From Rhynchospora pubera (Eukaryota; Streptophyta; Magnoliopsida; Poales; Cyperaceae), in contig CM051460.1 of assembly GCA_028095005.1 (NCBI GenBank), forward strand, positions 18,275,501 to 18,339,500: a DNA stretch of 64,000 nucleotides. Reading direction: 5' to 3'. Every line of letters starts with the position of its first letter. Position 1 is the stretch's first letter. The notes below the pieces were generated by a model. That model searched no databases and was not told where the DNA came from. It saw nothing but the letters and a program-made list of their open reading frames with translations. The translations under genes and the position numbers were made by a program. Shown here one piece after another: positions 23,954 through 33,966 of this stretch.

Positions 23954-24645
23954 GGACGAATCACATATGGGGTAATTAATATAAAATAGGAAATGAGTAA
24001 TGACGCCTGGTCATCTCTTAAATTTTTTTCGATTTGTTCCCTTTTTAGCCAATCCGTAAGAAGAAATTTAGGGAGAATATTAAGGAATGAAATTATAAAT
24101 ATTATGCACCAGGTCAGCACCATTTATTGTTTTTCTTTTTTTCGACCAATCACAATAAGAAACAAAAAAGATAAAATAGAAAATGCATACCTCTTTCAAA
24201 GCTTCTGAACAATTTATTGGGCATGTTGAACATGGACAAATTTAGATATGTTTTAGTGAAGCAATTACGTGAAAAAGTGTTCCATAACAAAGGACAAACT
24301 ATAATACCTTAGTATGATATACAATCAAGCTTATATGTATAAATGTCACATAAATATCATAAATCAACTCCTCTAAAAGAATATAAGTATGGTGATAGAA
24401 ATTCAACTTCAATAAAAAGCATTACAATAAATTATTCATCAACAACTTAGCAAAATACGTTTGAAAAAAAATAACATCATTTTAGTAACAAATTAGGGCC
24501 GGGTTGTGTTTGGAGAAATAAGGTCAGTGGTTTTTGGGAGTGGCGGAGTTAAATGGAAGAAATGAGGGTCAATTGACTCCATTGATTTATGAAAATTACC
24601 ATTATGTATATAAATTTATACTCACAAATATGAATGTTTATAACA
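23954..24645. other. Centre of the palindrome, unique spacer
   Basis: About 690 bp of AT-rich sequence lies between the two inverted LTR fragments. I see no gene, terminal repeat or internal symmetry. It is the loop region of the inverted duplication. Confidence 0.5.
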
Positions 24646-25074
24646 TCATTTATCATTGAATTAATGTATAAATTGAGCTTTGTGTAATGGTATTAAAGTC
24701 CATAATTGTGGCCGGCCATAGAGGGGTAATTTGGTCTAATGTGTTTAGGTCAAATGTACTATATACGGACCACTTATGGAGAGGATTAGGTTAACCATTC
24801 TCTTCCTCTCTCCTCTATTGAGGCCGCCACTTTCCACCAAAGAGGAAAAATTTCAGATCTTAAATTTCTCCCTTTTTCATTACATTTAGGGCTCATGTGT
24901 TGAGCATTAGCTACTTCATTAATATTAATTAATTAGAAGAAAGGCTAAAAATAAGAATTAGCTATCTTTCTTTGTTCTTGCTAGCACAAGAACTTAGAGA
25001 TTGGTTAATCCTTTTGGTGGATTCGAGACCGTCGAAAGGTGGAGCTTGAAGAGCACACCACATACGTCTAAGCC
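24646..25074 (+). repeat. Copia LTR fragment, plus orientation
   Basis: It corresponds to about 10316-10738 of the Copia 1 LTR. It shares with the inverted fragment at 23086-23953 variants absent from the Copia 1 LTR (GAGCTTTGTGTAATGG, AAAGTCCATAATTG, TTAACCATTCTCTTCC), so the two fragments are copies of the same LTR. It abuts the inner right palindrome arm directly. Confidence 0.88.
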
Positions 25075-25346
25075 TATATATAGAGCTTGAGATACCTATT
25101 AAGAATAGAAAAAAAAATAGCCTCAGAACATATAATCCGTAACGAAGAATTAAACAAAACAATAATTCAAATTATGGGCCCCAAACATTGTTGCTCGTTC
25201 AAATCATCTCATAATTTCAAACTAAAGTACATTTATCGCTTTCTGTCTATTGTCCTGTATTCGGTTATGTCAAAAAAATATTTTACACGTTGTTCAAACT
25301 AAAGTACATTTATCGCTTTCTTCGTCTACTTTGCTTTTGAAGCTTA
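25075..25346 (+). repeat. Palindrome, inner right arm
   Basis: This is the reverse complement of 21888-22164, ending GAAGCTTA at the Helitron B insertion point. No gene. Confidence 0.88.
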
Positions 25347-25510
25347 TCTCCACTACTTATAAAGCATCAGTAGAACAGGCATAAACTTCGAGCTAAAAGG
25401 GAGTTACACCCCTCTAATATCAAATATGGATCATTGATTTTGTTAATCTACTATGATCTACGGTTCAGATTCAAATATCAAACTAAAGGGTCGACCTTTT
25501 ATCACGAACT

Positions 25511-25580
25511 GTCTGGGCGGTGAGTTGGTAAAGGCTATTGCTTTGTTCGCTGAATAACGCGAGTTCGATTCCTGGCGTTT
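25511..25580 (+). repeat. tRNA-derived SINE-like head inside Helitron B
   Basis: It contains an A-box-like TGAGTTGGTAAAGG and a B-box-like GAGTTCGATTCCTGG about 40 bp apart, the internal RNA polymerase III promoter layout of a tRNA. No tRNA cloverleaf with a proper acceptor stem is apparent, so I treat it as a SINE or tRNA relic. Confidence 0.5.
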
Positions 25581-25734
25581 ACGATCTTTTAATATTTTTC
25601 GCTTTTCATTAAAAATCTGTTCCGATCTCTTTGAGGCGAACTCCGCCTGCCCTCCCCTCCCCCTTCCTACGTTCTTTCCGATCACTACAGGATATTGAAT
25701 TGGAGATCTCCAGTAGGTTTCTTCCACGGTCACC

Positions 25735-26313
25735 ATGCCTTTCCTCTCCACCCTTTCCTCCTTCGACCTCCCTTCCTTAGCCACATCAGCCTCAGGCTAT
25801 CCCACGCATGGCGACGACGCGGTGGAGCGCCGTCTGAGGGAGGTGGAGGAGCGGTTGCAAGTGGCAATGGAAGAGATCCAGCGCCACCACCATCGCCGCC
25901 CCGGCGGAGCCGACGCTGGAGATGTATTGTGCGATTATCATGGACCCGACGAGTCATGCATCGCGCATGCCGCGGGGAATCTGTGCCAGAGCTTTCTGTT
26001 GAGCTATGGCGTCAGGGTTGGAATTGGGATTTTGTTGAGAGCTTTCAAGCTTGCTAGAGGGCAGTCATATTCGTCTCTCTTGGATCTTAGGGTAAATTGC
26101 GTGCTATAATCAGAATTTTATTATTTTGTGAAATGAAATATGACTATGCACATGGCTGACTGTTTTTACTTGTTGTGGGTAGCAACTTGTATCTGAGCAA
26201 GATCTGATAGTAAGAGAAGAGGCTCGTCGAATTGGATTGCTTTTTGGAGGGTTTACTGGATCATACCATGCACTTAGATGCCTTCTAAGGCGAATAAGAA
26301 AGGAGCAAACACC
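25735..26313 (+). pseudogene. Captured N-terminal fragment of a TMEM135/Tim17-family gene
   Basis: Exon 1 (25735-26091) encodes MPFLSTLSS..., a coiled segment RRLREVEERLQVAMEEIQ, then a conserved region with HGPDESCIAHAAGNLCQSF, LSYGVRVGIGILLRAFKLA and SYSSLLDL. A GT donor follows at 26092 and an AG acceptor at 26181-26182. Exon 2 (26183 to about 26313) continues in frame with QLVSEQDLIVREEARRIGLL and GGFTGSYHALRCLLRRIRK. These segments resemble plant mitochondrial Tim17/Tim22/Tim23-family proteins related to TMEM135, from memory of that family. The frame is open across both exons, about 163 residues, but the C-terminal half is missing. It lies inside Helitron B, so it is a captured copy; the parent gene should be elsewhere in the genome. 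Confidence 0.68.
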
Positions 26314-26816
26314 AATGAGTGAGAGAGAGATAGGTCAAAATGGCGACGATAAGTGCCATGGCTTCTTTCCCTGTTAAATTCTGTCTTCACTATACTCAAC
26401 TGGTAATTCTCTGTTCTTCTATCCAAACAATTAATACATTCTTGGTATTTTTTTCTTTAATGATAGTTTAATTCATGGTAGAATAAGGTTTTGGTTACTG
26501 GAATTGGGAGCGTTTGATTCATTCAAAAGGAACAATTACAAATTGTTGGCACTCTCTTACCTGTTCCAACCATACACAGAGAAGGTTTGATTTGTTGTTT
26601 CTTTTTTTGTGAAATGAAATATGACTATGCACTTGATTCATGTTACAACAAGCACTTTATTTAAGCGAAATTGGGTTTTGTTATTCCAAATTCAGGTTTC
26701 TATGTGTTTTCATTTTCGTACAGTTGACTTAATTTGCTTTGTTGGTTCTTTAATTGGTGACATTTGGATCGGATTTTATATATGTTGGAGCAATTGCTAA
26801 TGAATTTGGTTGTCAG

Positions 26817-27243
26817 GAATGGAGAGTGATGAGGAGATTAGGAGAGTACCAGAATTTGGTATTGGATCTGGTGGGGCATCGACATCGGGTCAGGAAAAGG
26901 CGGTCGCTGGACCGGTAAGGCCCAATCTTCATCCCAACCTGGTCGGAAAAGAAGAGGAAGAAGCCCTGCTGATAAAGAGCACAAGCGGCTCAAAAGGTAC
27001 CTTTAAATTTAATTCAAAATTTGTTAGACAGATTTTTGTTTGGAAATTGAACATGATCAATGTATAACTTGACTATATAATATTCAAGAGAAATTGTAGA
27101 CTGGTTACTGATGATATTTATATTGTGTAAATATGAAAAACAAAAGGTTGTTAAGGAATAGAGTGTCGGCGCAGCAAGCAAGGGAGAGAAAGACAGCATA
27201 CCTGAATGACTTGGAGACACGAGTCAAAGAATTGGAGAAGAAT
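26817..27243 (+). pseudogene. HY5: Captured HY5 (bZIP transcription factor) fragment
   Basis: The exon at 26817-26996 encodes GMESDEEIRRVPEFG..., the COP1-interaction (VP) motif of HY5, then after a 1-bp frameshift near 26920 SSSQPGRKRRGRSPADKEHK. An intron of 150 bp follows (GT at 26997, AG at 27145-27146). The next exon (27147-27243) encodes the bZIP basic region RLLRNRVSAQQARERKKAY and the start of the leucine zipper (LNDLETRVKELEKN), then diverges. HY5 is the nuclear light-signalling bZIP regulator degraded via COP1. This copy lacks the 5' exon and the rest of the zipper and is frameshifted, so it is a Helitron-captured pseudogene fragment. It retains the parental intron, so capture was from DNA, not cDNA. 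Confidence 0.9.
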
Positions 27244-29300
27244 ATTCCATTCATTTGTTACTTATCAGTGTGTTTTGTTGTCTTTTGATAAATATTTGAT
27301 TGAAAATTTTTTCTCACATATTGGCATGAAAAATTTTTGACACTAAATGTGAGCTCAGTTGGTATTTGGAACTTTGAATTTGTTGTGTAAAATGAGTTGA
27401 TATTACTGGCATTTTCAGAAATTGGGTTCACTATGTTGTTTGCTGCTGACCTGCTGTGATAGTCAAAATCTAAGGTATTGCCACCAATCTTTTTATGCCA
27501 ATTGCCAAACATCAGGTTAGAATTGGTGTCACCTCATGGTAAGACAAGAGGACTTAGTCAAGAAATTGACTGAATCCATGGCCATGTAGGTACACCAGTG
27601 AACATTCATCTATAATTTAGTGTTTGTCTCTGTCTGTTGGTTTATAATTCAGTTTAACAGAAGGTACTAAAATGAAGTTTCTGTATTATGTGAATTTACT
27701 GTTTACTTCCCCGAAATTTGATGACTTTCATTATTAATATTTTGCAATAGTGGTTGTTGTCTGGTGGTGAGTTTCAGTAGAAACAAGGACAAGGTTCACT
27801 GATGATTGTTATGGTCGAATTTATCAACTATCAAAGGTTCTGAAGCAAGTGTAAAAAACATAATTTAATCTGTTACTGCCTGCTATTCCTGTGTGCATTT
27901 CATGTGTAAGCCAAATGTGATTTTGGGAAAAGTCAAGGGTTGTAGTGAAAAAGTGCTGTCAGCAAGTGATTCAGATTGAATAATTCGGTCTAGGATGTTA
28001 ATCAAGTATTTGCAATAATATATGATATGTGGGTATGTTTGTATAATAGCTTAAACGAAGTGCTCACATGCTGGTATAAGTTATAGTGAGAGGTAAATGC
28101 AGGGAGTATAACTGAAACTAGAACCTCATTTTACTTTTTGTTCCAGTTTATTAATACTTGTTCCTTCTATATTTAGTTAAGGGTTAAGCTGTACGAAACA
28201 ATGCAAAAGATGGTATATTCTTGTCCTCTGCAAATAAAACCCGAAATCAGGAAGTTTAGTTGGTAAAAAGTAAGTTTGTTAATTTGAGTAGTGTGTTTGT
28301 GACTGACATGGCTAGATCTGTTGAAAGTTGATACACGTCAGTAGTCCAATATTGCACATGTAAAAGGAATGTATTGTGAGATTCACGTTAAACCAATTTT
28401 GGTTTTGTACCAGACCACGGGAAGCTAAATGAGGAAATGAATAATGATCATATACAAGTATATCAAGTAAAAGCCATGTAAGTTTAGAACCCAATTCTTT
28501 CTTCGACAATCACATGAGTTTAGCGTGTAAACGCCATCTCTGCACCTTCTAGGTAGCATCCAATTAAATACTCGTATGGTAAATTGACCCTTGAAGCATC
28601 CCCTCTGTATCGTCTCGGCACTCAATTTATCTTTCTGGTACGGTCTCACTTCTAATTAGACATCAGTACCAACCCCTGACGTCATCGTACCTGCCCTCCG
28701 TCCTCCCACCGAACGAAGCTAACGCAGCACAAATGAAGCTCACCGATGCACTCATCTCAGTCTCACGATGCTTCCAAGCCCCTTCTCTGAGGCAGCGATG
28801 GCTGGAATACTTGGCGGATCCGTACCCGCTGCCGTCGAACCTGGTAACGAAGAAAACGAACCCGTCGTCTTAAAAGCTCTAGCGCCTGAACCCTTTCTGA
28901 TCTTCTGTGACGAAAAAGAAGCGTAACAGATCACAAGGCTGTCAGCGACCTGCGACATCGAGTTACGTCGAGATTGGATAACTGACCCCCATTAGGAGCC
29001 CCAGTGACGCTTAGCTGACGCGGACCAACCAGAGAACGCCACGTCAGCAGAAAGTTTACAAAATTCATTAAAAATAGTAGAAAGCTCAGAAAAATACAAA
29101 TAAAATATCCAAAAATAAAATCCTAAAAATCTAAATGGACCAAATTCACTGATACTTTACTATTTAATTGTGTCAAAGTAGTGGTCTTTTGTATTTTTGA
29201 AGTATTTTCACTTTAAAAGTGACTTTTATAAGTAGTTTTGTAATTGAGCTTTATGCAATATTATAATTATTTTAATAATAACTTGATTTATTTATTTAAA
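27244..29300 (+). other. Remaining Helitron B body, no identified gene
   Basis: This is AT-rich sequence followed by a more GC-balanced stretch (about 28500-29040) that looks like further captured host DNA. I found no protein family I could name. Short ORFs here are not convincing genes. Confidence 0.45.
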
Positions 29301-29334
29301 AATTGCCCGCACATTGAGCGGGCACTGCTGCTAG

Positions 29335-30428
29335 TTAATATTAATAATTGAGCAAGTGATGAGCTGGCTCTTTTGTCTTCTTTCCCTTATTGATATTGAA
29401 ACAAAAATTGCTCGAGTCCTGATTTTATCCAATAATTTAACACAACTAATTACAGGGATAACAAAATGCCTGTGCAAATAATTGCTAAGTCATACTGAGT
29501 TTGATTATCAAAAAAAAAAAAAAAAAAGTTATACTGGGTTTAAAAGCGATAAACAAGAAGTGTAAACTATCAAAATTTTGTTGAATTACCGATTCACACT
29601 TTTCACTGTAAGAAAAGATGGTTTTTAAATAGATTTTTGTAGATGGACATTTTTATTTATGTTGGATCTTGTTCCGTTGTTAGATTTATTTGTGCACTAA
29701 ATCTAACAATTTTTAGCAATCTTTGCTTAATTAAACATTGCAATGTTCAAAAAAATCTATGAAAAATAAATTGTTAGATTTTTAAAAACCTATTAATATA
29801 AAAATGAATTTTACTAAAAATTGTTAGATTTAACGCATCAAATAAATTTAGCAATAGAACAAAATCCAACATAAATAAAAAAAATATCTATAAAAATTTA
29901 TGTAAATACAATCTTTCTTTGTAGTGTTTAGCTTTAGATGAAGTGATTTTTTGGGTACAAAAATATTACCGAAAGCGAAAAACCTTTGTCTTTACTCGAC
30001 AATTTTAAAAACAATTGTTTTAGCCACTAAAAAGGAAAGGAAAAAGAAAAAAAAACAGACGGGAACTTGTGGCGACGGCCGACCATATATAGTTAATAAT
30101 TGTTGAACAAGTTCACTTCAACCAATATCTGTATCCATACGATTGTGAATGATATAGGTAAAATAGTTTTGATTTTTTTTTTCTTTCAATAAATCAAATA
30201 CAATACATGTCATGTAGAAATACTTTTGTATCAATTAGATTGGCAATATATAGTAGCTTGCATGTTAATTCGAGTTGTGAAATACTTATATACCAGTTCA
30301 ACAAATATATATTGTCCCAAATAGTTAATAATAAAATTAACGATTGTCTCAAACAAATTTTTAGCAATAAAAAAGTCAAATATTTTTGAAACTTGTAACT
30401 TAATTCAAATTGAACGTAAATAAGTTAA
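29335..30428 (+). repeat. Palindrome, outer right arm (original copy B upstream DNA)
   Basis: This is the reverse complement of 17650-18728. The part from about 30060 onward is also homologous to the upstream region of copy C. It is therefore ancestral upstream DNA of the P450 genes, and homology with copy C continues past the palindrome edge at 30428. Confidence 0.88.
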
Positions 30429-30605
30429 ATGATCAATGAATTCACTATTTCTCTAAAAAAAAATACAGATTCAATTTTTACTGGTAGTGGAAGACAATAA
30501 AATGTATCACTGGATTATGAATGTTTTCCCTATAAATAAATGGTCATAAAAATATGTCTAATAAAATTACTGTCATTTATTTAGGAATAACATTGCATAT
30601 ATATA

Positions 30606-30985
30606 GAGTTTAGCTACGGTGAGTCGCGACTCACGGACCCTCCGGTTAGTCGCGACCAAAACTCCTAGATCTAGATCAAAATGACCGATCCAAATCGTTC
30701 AATATGATCTCTCTATTGAAATCTCCGTGCAAACCAAATTTTTTATTTTTTTCGAAATTTTTAAGTATTTTTTTCGGATTTTTAAAAACTGATGTTTTTG
30801 AATGGTTAAGAACCAATTAGATTAACGATTTTCTAAAATTTCAAAAAAATACTTAAAAATTTCGAAAAAAATAAAAAATTTGGTCTACATGGAGATTTCA
30901 ATAGGGAGATCATATTGGACGGTTTGGATCGGTCATTTTGATCTAGATCTAGGAGTTTTGGTCGCGACTCACCGTAGCTAAACTC
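30606..30985. mobile_element. Mutator-type palindromic MITE, copy 1 (upstream of copy B)
   Basis: This 380-bp element has termini GAGTTTAGCTACGGTGAG and its complement; each end holds the short palindrome GTGAGTCGCGACTCAC or a half of it. The interior is one long hairpin with GATCCAAATCGTTCAATATG and AAATTTTTTATTTTTTT-type blocks. The same termini occur at 53177-53354. Its flanks are TA-rich, so the target duplication cannot be read. It is absent from the upstream region of copy C. Confidence 0.75.
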
Positions 30986-31004
30986 TCTCTCTCTATATAT
31001 AAAC

Positions 31005-31290
31005 CAAATTGAAAAATCTAATTAAACTAATCCAATCTACATATTGAAATCTCATTACAAACCAAATTTTATATTTTTTGAAATTTTTTTACTATTTGTT
31101 TCGAATTTTCTAAAACTTTCCTTTTTTGGAAACCAATTAATAATAAAGAAATTCTAAAAATGGCATGTTTTAAAAAAATCGGAAAAAATAGTAAATAAAT
31201 TTCAAAAAATATAAAATTTGGTTTGTAATGAGATTTCAATATATAGATTGAATTTGTTTAGTTAGATTTTCAATTTGTAAAATTATCGGC
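31005..31290. repeat. Palindromic MITE remnant
   Basis: The arms AAATTGAAAAATCTAATTAA and its complement, followed by AATATTGAAATCTCATTACA-type blocks, form a hairpin with the family's AAATTTTATATTTTTT core. To the right, CATCGCGATG and GCACCATAGC look like one surviving terminus. The left terminus has been lost, possibly to the adjacent MITE at 30606. Confidence 0.6.
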
Positions 31291-31341
31291 AAATATGGTC
31301 GTGATGTACAAAAGCCTTAATACATCGCGATGCACCATAGC

Positions 31342-31342
31342 A

Positions 31343-31409
<67 letters not shown>
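31342..31409. repeat. (TC)n(TA)n microsatellite in the copy B promoter
   Basis: About ten TC dinucleotides run into about two dozen TA dinucleotides, roughly 300 bp upstream of the start codon. The copy C upstream region lacks this expansion. Confidence 0.95.
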
Positions 31410-31413
<4 letters not shown>

Positions 31414-31536
31414 CATTTATTGTAACGATTAATATGAATGCTATTTTCTTGTCCTTATGTCAGCACTTAGCGGCTAGCACTAACGCCAAATAGTCAAAGC
31501 TCAGTGTAACGGTGCCCTAGCCATAGGATAGGGATA

Positions 31537-31615
31537 TGCCAGCATGCATGTTGGCATGCACTGAATTAGAATGCATCGAGAGGGCAAATTTGAAATTAGT
31601 TTAAAACTATAAATA
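31537..31615 (+). promoter_or_regulatory. Core promoter of copy B: RY palindrome and TATA box
   Basis: TATAAATA at 31608-31615 lies about 95 bp before the ATG and is conserved in copy C (50682-50689). Some 70 bp upstream is a near-perfect palindrome, TGCCAGCATGCATGTTGGCA (31537-31556), containing overlapping CATGCA (RY) elements, the motif bound by B3 factors of the ABI3/FUS3 type. Copy C has a shorter version (50615-50630) with the outer arms kept but the central CATGCATG reduced to one CATG. The TATA assignment is firm; RY function is inferred from the motif. Confidence 0.75.
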
Positions 31616-31709
31616 GCATCCCAAGTATCTGCAGGCTGCAGCACTTCACATCCATCTACTAGTCGATCTCCACAAGTACGCACAAAGAATCAATAAAAGA
31701 AGCCACACC

Positions 31710-33966
31710 ATGGCAGAACTTCTTCAATTGATGGATAACCTCTCAGTCAACATAGTTGTTTCATTTTTTCTCCTTGTCTCCATAACCGCCCTTCTTCATT
31801 ACCTTAACAAAAACAACAACAACAACAAGAAGGTCCCCCCAAGCCCCCCGGCATTGCCGGTTCTTGGTCACCTCCATCTACTAAAGAAGCCACTCCACCA
31901 CACGCTAATTGACATATCCAGCCGGTATGGCCCTATAACATTTCTTCGCTTTGGTTCCCGTCCAGCACTTCTCATCTCAAGTCATAGTCTGGCTGAACAG
32001 TGCTTTACCACCCACGATGTGTTCTTCTTGAATAGAGTCCAGTTGCCGTCTGTCATGCTTCCGGACTTGATCGCCTTCTGCAATTACGGCTCCTACTGGC
32101 GTAATGTGCGGCAAATTGCCTCAGTTGAGCTTCTTTCGAACCGACAACTGCAAGTCTCCTTAGATATTCGTGCACAAGAAATTAAAGACATGGTGCATCA
32201 GCTCTTCAAATCATACAAGTCGAGTGAAAAATCAGAAGAGTCAAACTGCTTTAGAAAACTTGATTTTAGGAAGACGATTTTCGAGCTAACAATGAATGTC
32301 ATGATGATGTTGATTGCCAGAAAGAGATTTTACGGGGATAAAATAGAGGATGTGGAGGAGACACAAAAGTTCAGAGAGGTCGTAACGGAATGGTTTGAGC
32401 TTTCTGGTGTGGCAAATGTCGAGGATTTTATCCCCCTCTTAAGGATACTTGATTTCAAAGGAGTGATGAAGAGAATGAAATGGATAACAAAGGTGATGAT
32501 GGAGGAGATGGTGCCTAAGATCATTAAAGAGCATCAACAAGAAAGCATAGGAAAGGGGAAGACAATGATCAACAGGATGCTTGAACTGGGAAAGAAGGAT
32601 TCTGAAAAATATAGTGATCTTGTCATACGAAACATTGCCATAGTAAGTGTCAACTGTCATGCATTCTATACCTACTACGCCAATACACAAATTTCACGTT
32701 GGTGGTATTGATAGCAAACTTATATATAATTACATATATATCCTTTGCCTATTTACTAAATTAGATTCACTGTTTTCGCTAACTTGAGTGAAAGCCTAAA
32801 ATTTAAATTTTGGAGTGCTGGGAAGTCAACGGGTTCAGAAGGAAAGACTTGGTAAAGAGTCAAATATAGTTAGTTGGTGTCTTGGTGACCTCAATATAAA
32901 TTAACTTGTTTACTACGAAAAAAAATCCTATAAGTCAAATAATGTTAAAACAGTATAACATTTTACATGTGACCTCTTTGATTGTCCATGCTGCTAGGTT
33001 CCCTTGAGATCAGCCCAATAAGTACAGTTTGCTTAAAGTTAAATTATTATCAAACTTGGCGGAGAAGTTGGTTGATATATATAATCTTCAATAACAGTAA
33101 TTATCAACTCCTATTGTTATCTTAAAAGTTGGAAAGAAATATGTCGCTTAATATGAGAAAATTTTTTGCAAAGAGTGGGAAATATCAGAAAAGATCAAAA
33201 GATGGTATCACCTTTGAGACTTGGACAATTATGCATTCATGTCTATTTCGTTCTTGTGGTTGAGTAATTCGTGTCATTTTACTATATAATGTCTTCAAAA
33301 TTCTGAAATAAATTTCTTTTATTTTGTTCTGTTCTTTTGTAAAAGAGCATGTTGTTAGCAGGAACTGGGACTTCAGCCAATACAATAGAATGGGTTATGA
33401 CTCTACTACTCAACAATCCAGATGTATTACAAAAGGCGAGAGCTGAGATTGACGCACAAGTCGGAAATCAGAGGCTGATTCAAGAGTCTGACTTGAACCA
33501 CCTTTCTTACTTCCACTGCATCATTTCTGAGTCCCTCAGGCTCTACCCAGCTGCCCCTCTCCTTGTGCCACACGAGTCGTGCCAAGAAATTTCTCTTGGA
33601 GGCTATGAAATCCCTAAAGGAACAATGCTTCTGGTCAATGTTTACCAGATTCAAAGAGACCCCGAAATATGGGAGGAGCCGATGAAATTTATGCCGGAGA
33701 GATTTGAGGACGGGAGGTCAAATGGGAAGTGGATGGCACCATTTGGGATGGGGAGGAGGAGATGTCCCGGTGAAGCTCTTGCAATGCGTGAAATAGGTGT
33801 TGTGTTAGGTGCACTAATTCAATGTTTTGATTGGCAAAGAATTGGAAGTGAACTAATTGACTTGACAGAGGGTTCTGGGATAACCATTCCCAAGGCCACA
33901 CCGCTCGAAGTTATGTACCAGCCCCGGAAGATTATGAACGATGTCCTCTTGCAGTTGTCAGGGTAG
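31710..33966 (+). CDS. CYP81-like cytochrome P450 (copy B), complete, two exons
   Basis: Exon 1 is 31710-32642 and exon 2 is 33346-33966, joined at a GT-AG intron of 703 bp in phase 0, giving 517 residues, usual for CYP81. From the N terminus: an ER membrane anchor (about residues 9-32), the proline hinge VPPSPPALPVLGHLHLL, the C-helix WRNVR, a CYP81-like NVMMMLIARKRFYG, I-helix AGTGTS (316-321), ExxR as ESLR (373-376), PERF (428-431) and the heme loop FGMGRRRCPGE with Cys451. CYP81 enzymes are ER monooxygenases of specialised metabolism; no substrate can be inferred. In the I-helix the acid of AGx(D/E)T is Gly319, encoded GGG at 33367-33369, which may weaken oxygen activation; copy C keeps GAG there. 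I chose ATG at 31710 because it follows CCACACC and precedes the membrane anchor; a second in-frame ATG is at 31731. Confidence 0.92.

Larger units (their letters stand above)
25347..29334 (+). mobile_element. Helitron B, plus orientation, carrying gene fragments
   Basis: It starts TCTCCACTACTTATAAAGC after an A. It ends with a hairpin GCCCGC ACATTGA GCGGGC, then ACTGCTG and CTAG (29331-29334) before a T. These are textbook Helitron ends, and the other palindrome arm shows the uninterrupted sequence GAAGCTTA|TTAATA. The 4.0-kb body has no Rep/helicase and carries a tRNA-like SINE head (25511), the N-terminal part of a TMEM135/Tim17-family gene (25735) and two exons of HY5 (26817), all in the Helitron's own direction. 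It is a non-autonomous gene-capturing Helitron. Confidence 0.9.
17650..30428. repeat. Large inverted duplication (palindrome) split by two Helitrons
   Basis: The outer left arm (17650-18728) is the reverse complement of 29335-30428. The inner left arm (21888-22164) is the reverse complement of 25075-25346. Between each pair sits a Helitron (18729-21887 and 25347-29334), so without them each arm is one continuous block of about 1.36 kb. Further in, two Copia LTR fragments (23086-23953 minus, 24646-25074 plus) are also inverted relative to each other and share variants not present in the Copia 1 LTR, extending the symmetry. The right arm is contiguous with the upstream region of copy B and homologous to the upstream region of copy C (42335-42529 plus 50139-50340). 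It is therefore the original, and the left arm is the inverted copy. Confidence 0.88.

Noticed and set aside
25511..25580. Functional tRNA gene
   Set aside because: Only the internal promoter boxes are convincing. I could not fold an acceptor stem and anticodon arm that meet tRNA rules.
26817..27243. A working HY5 gene
   Set aside because: It lacks the first exon and most of the leucine zipper, has a 1-bp frameshift, and lies between Helitron ends.
31342..31409. TA-rich tract as a replication origin or matrix attachment site
   Set aside because: It is a simple dinucleotide microsatellite. No other evidence supports a special role.
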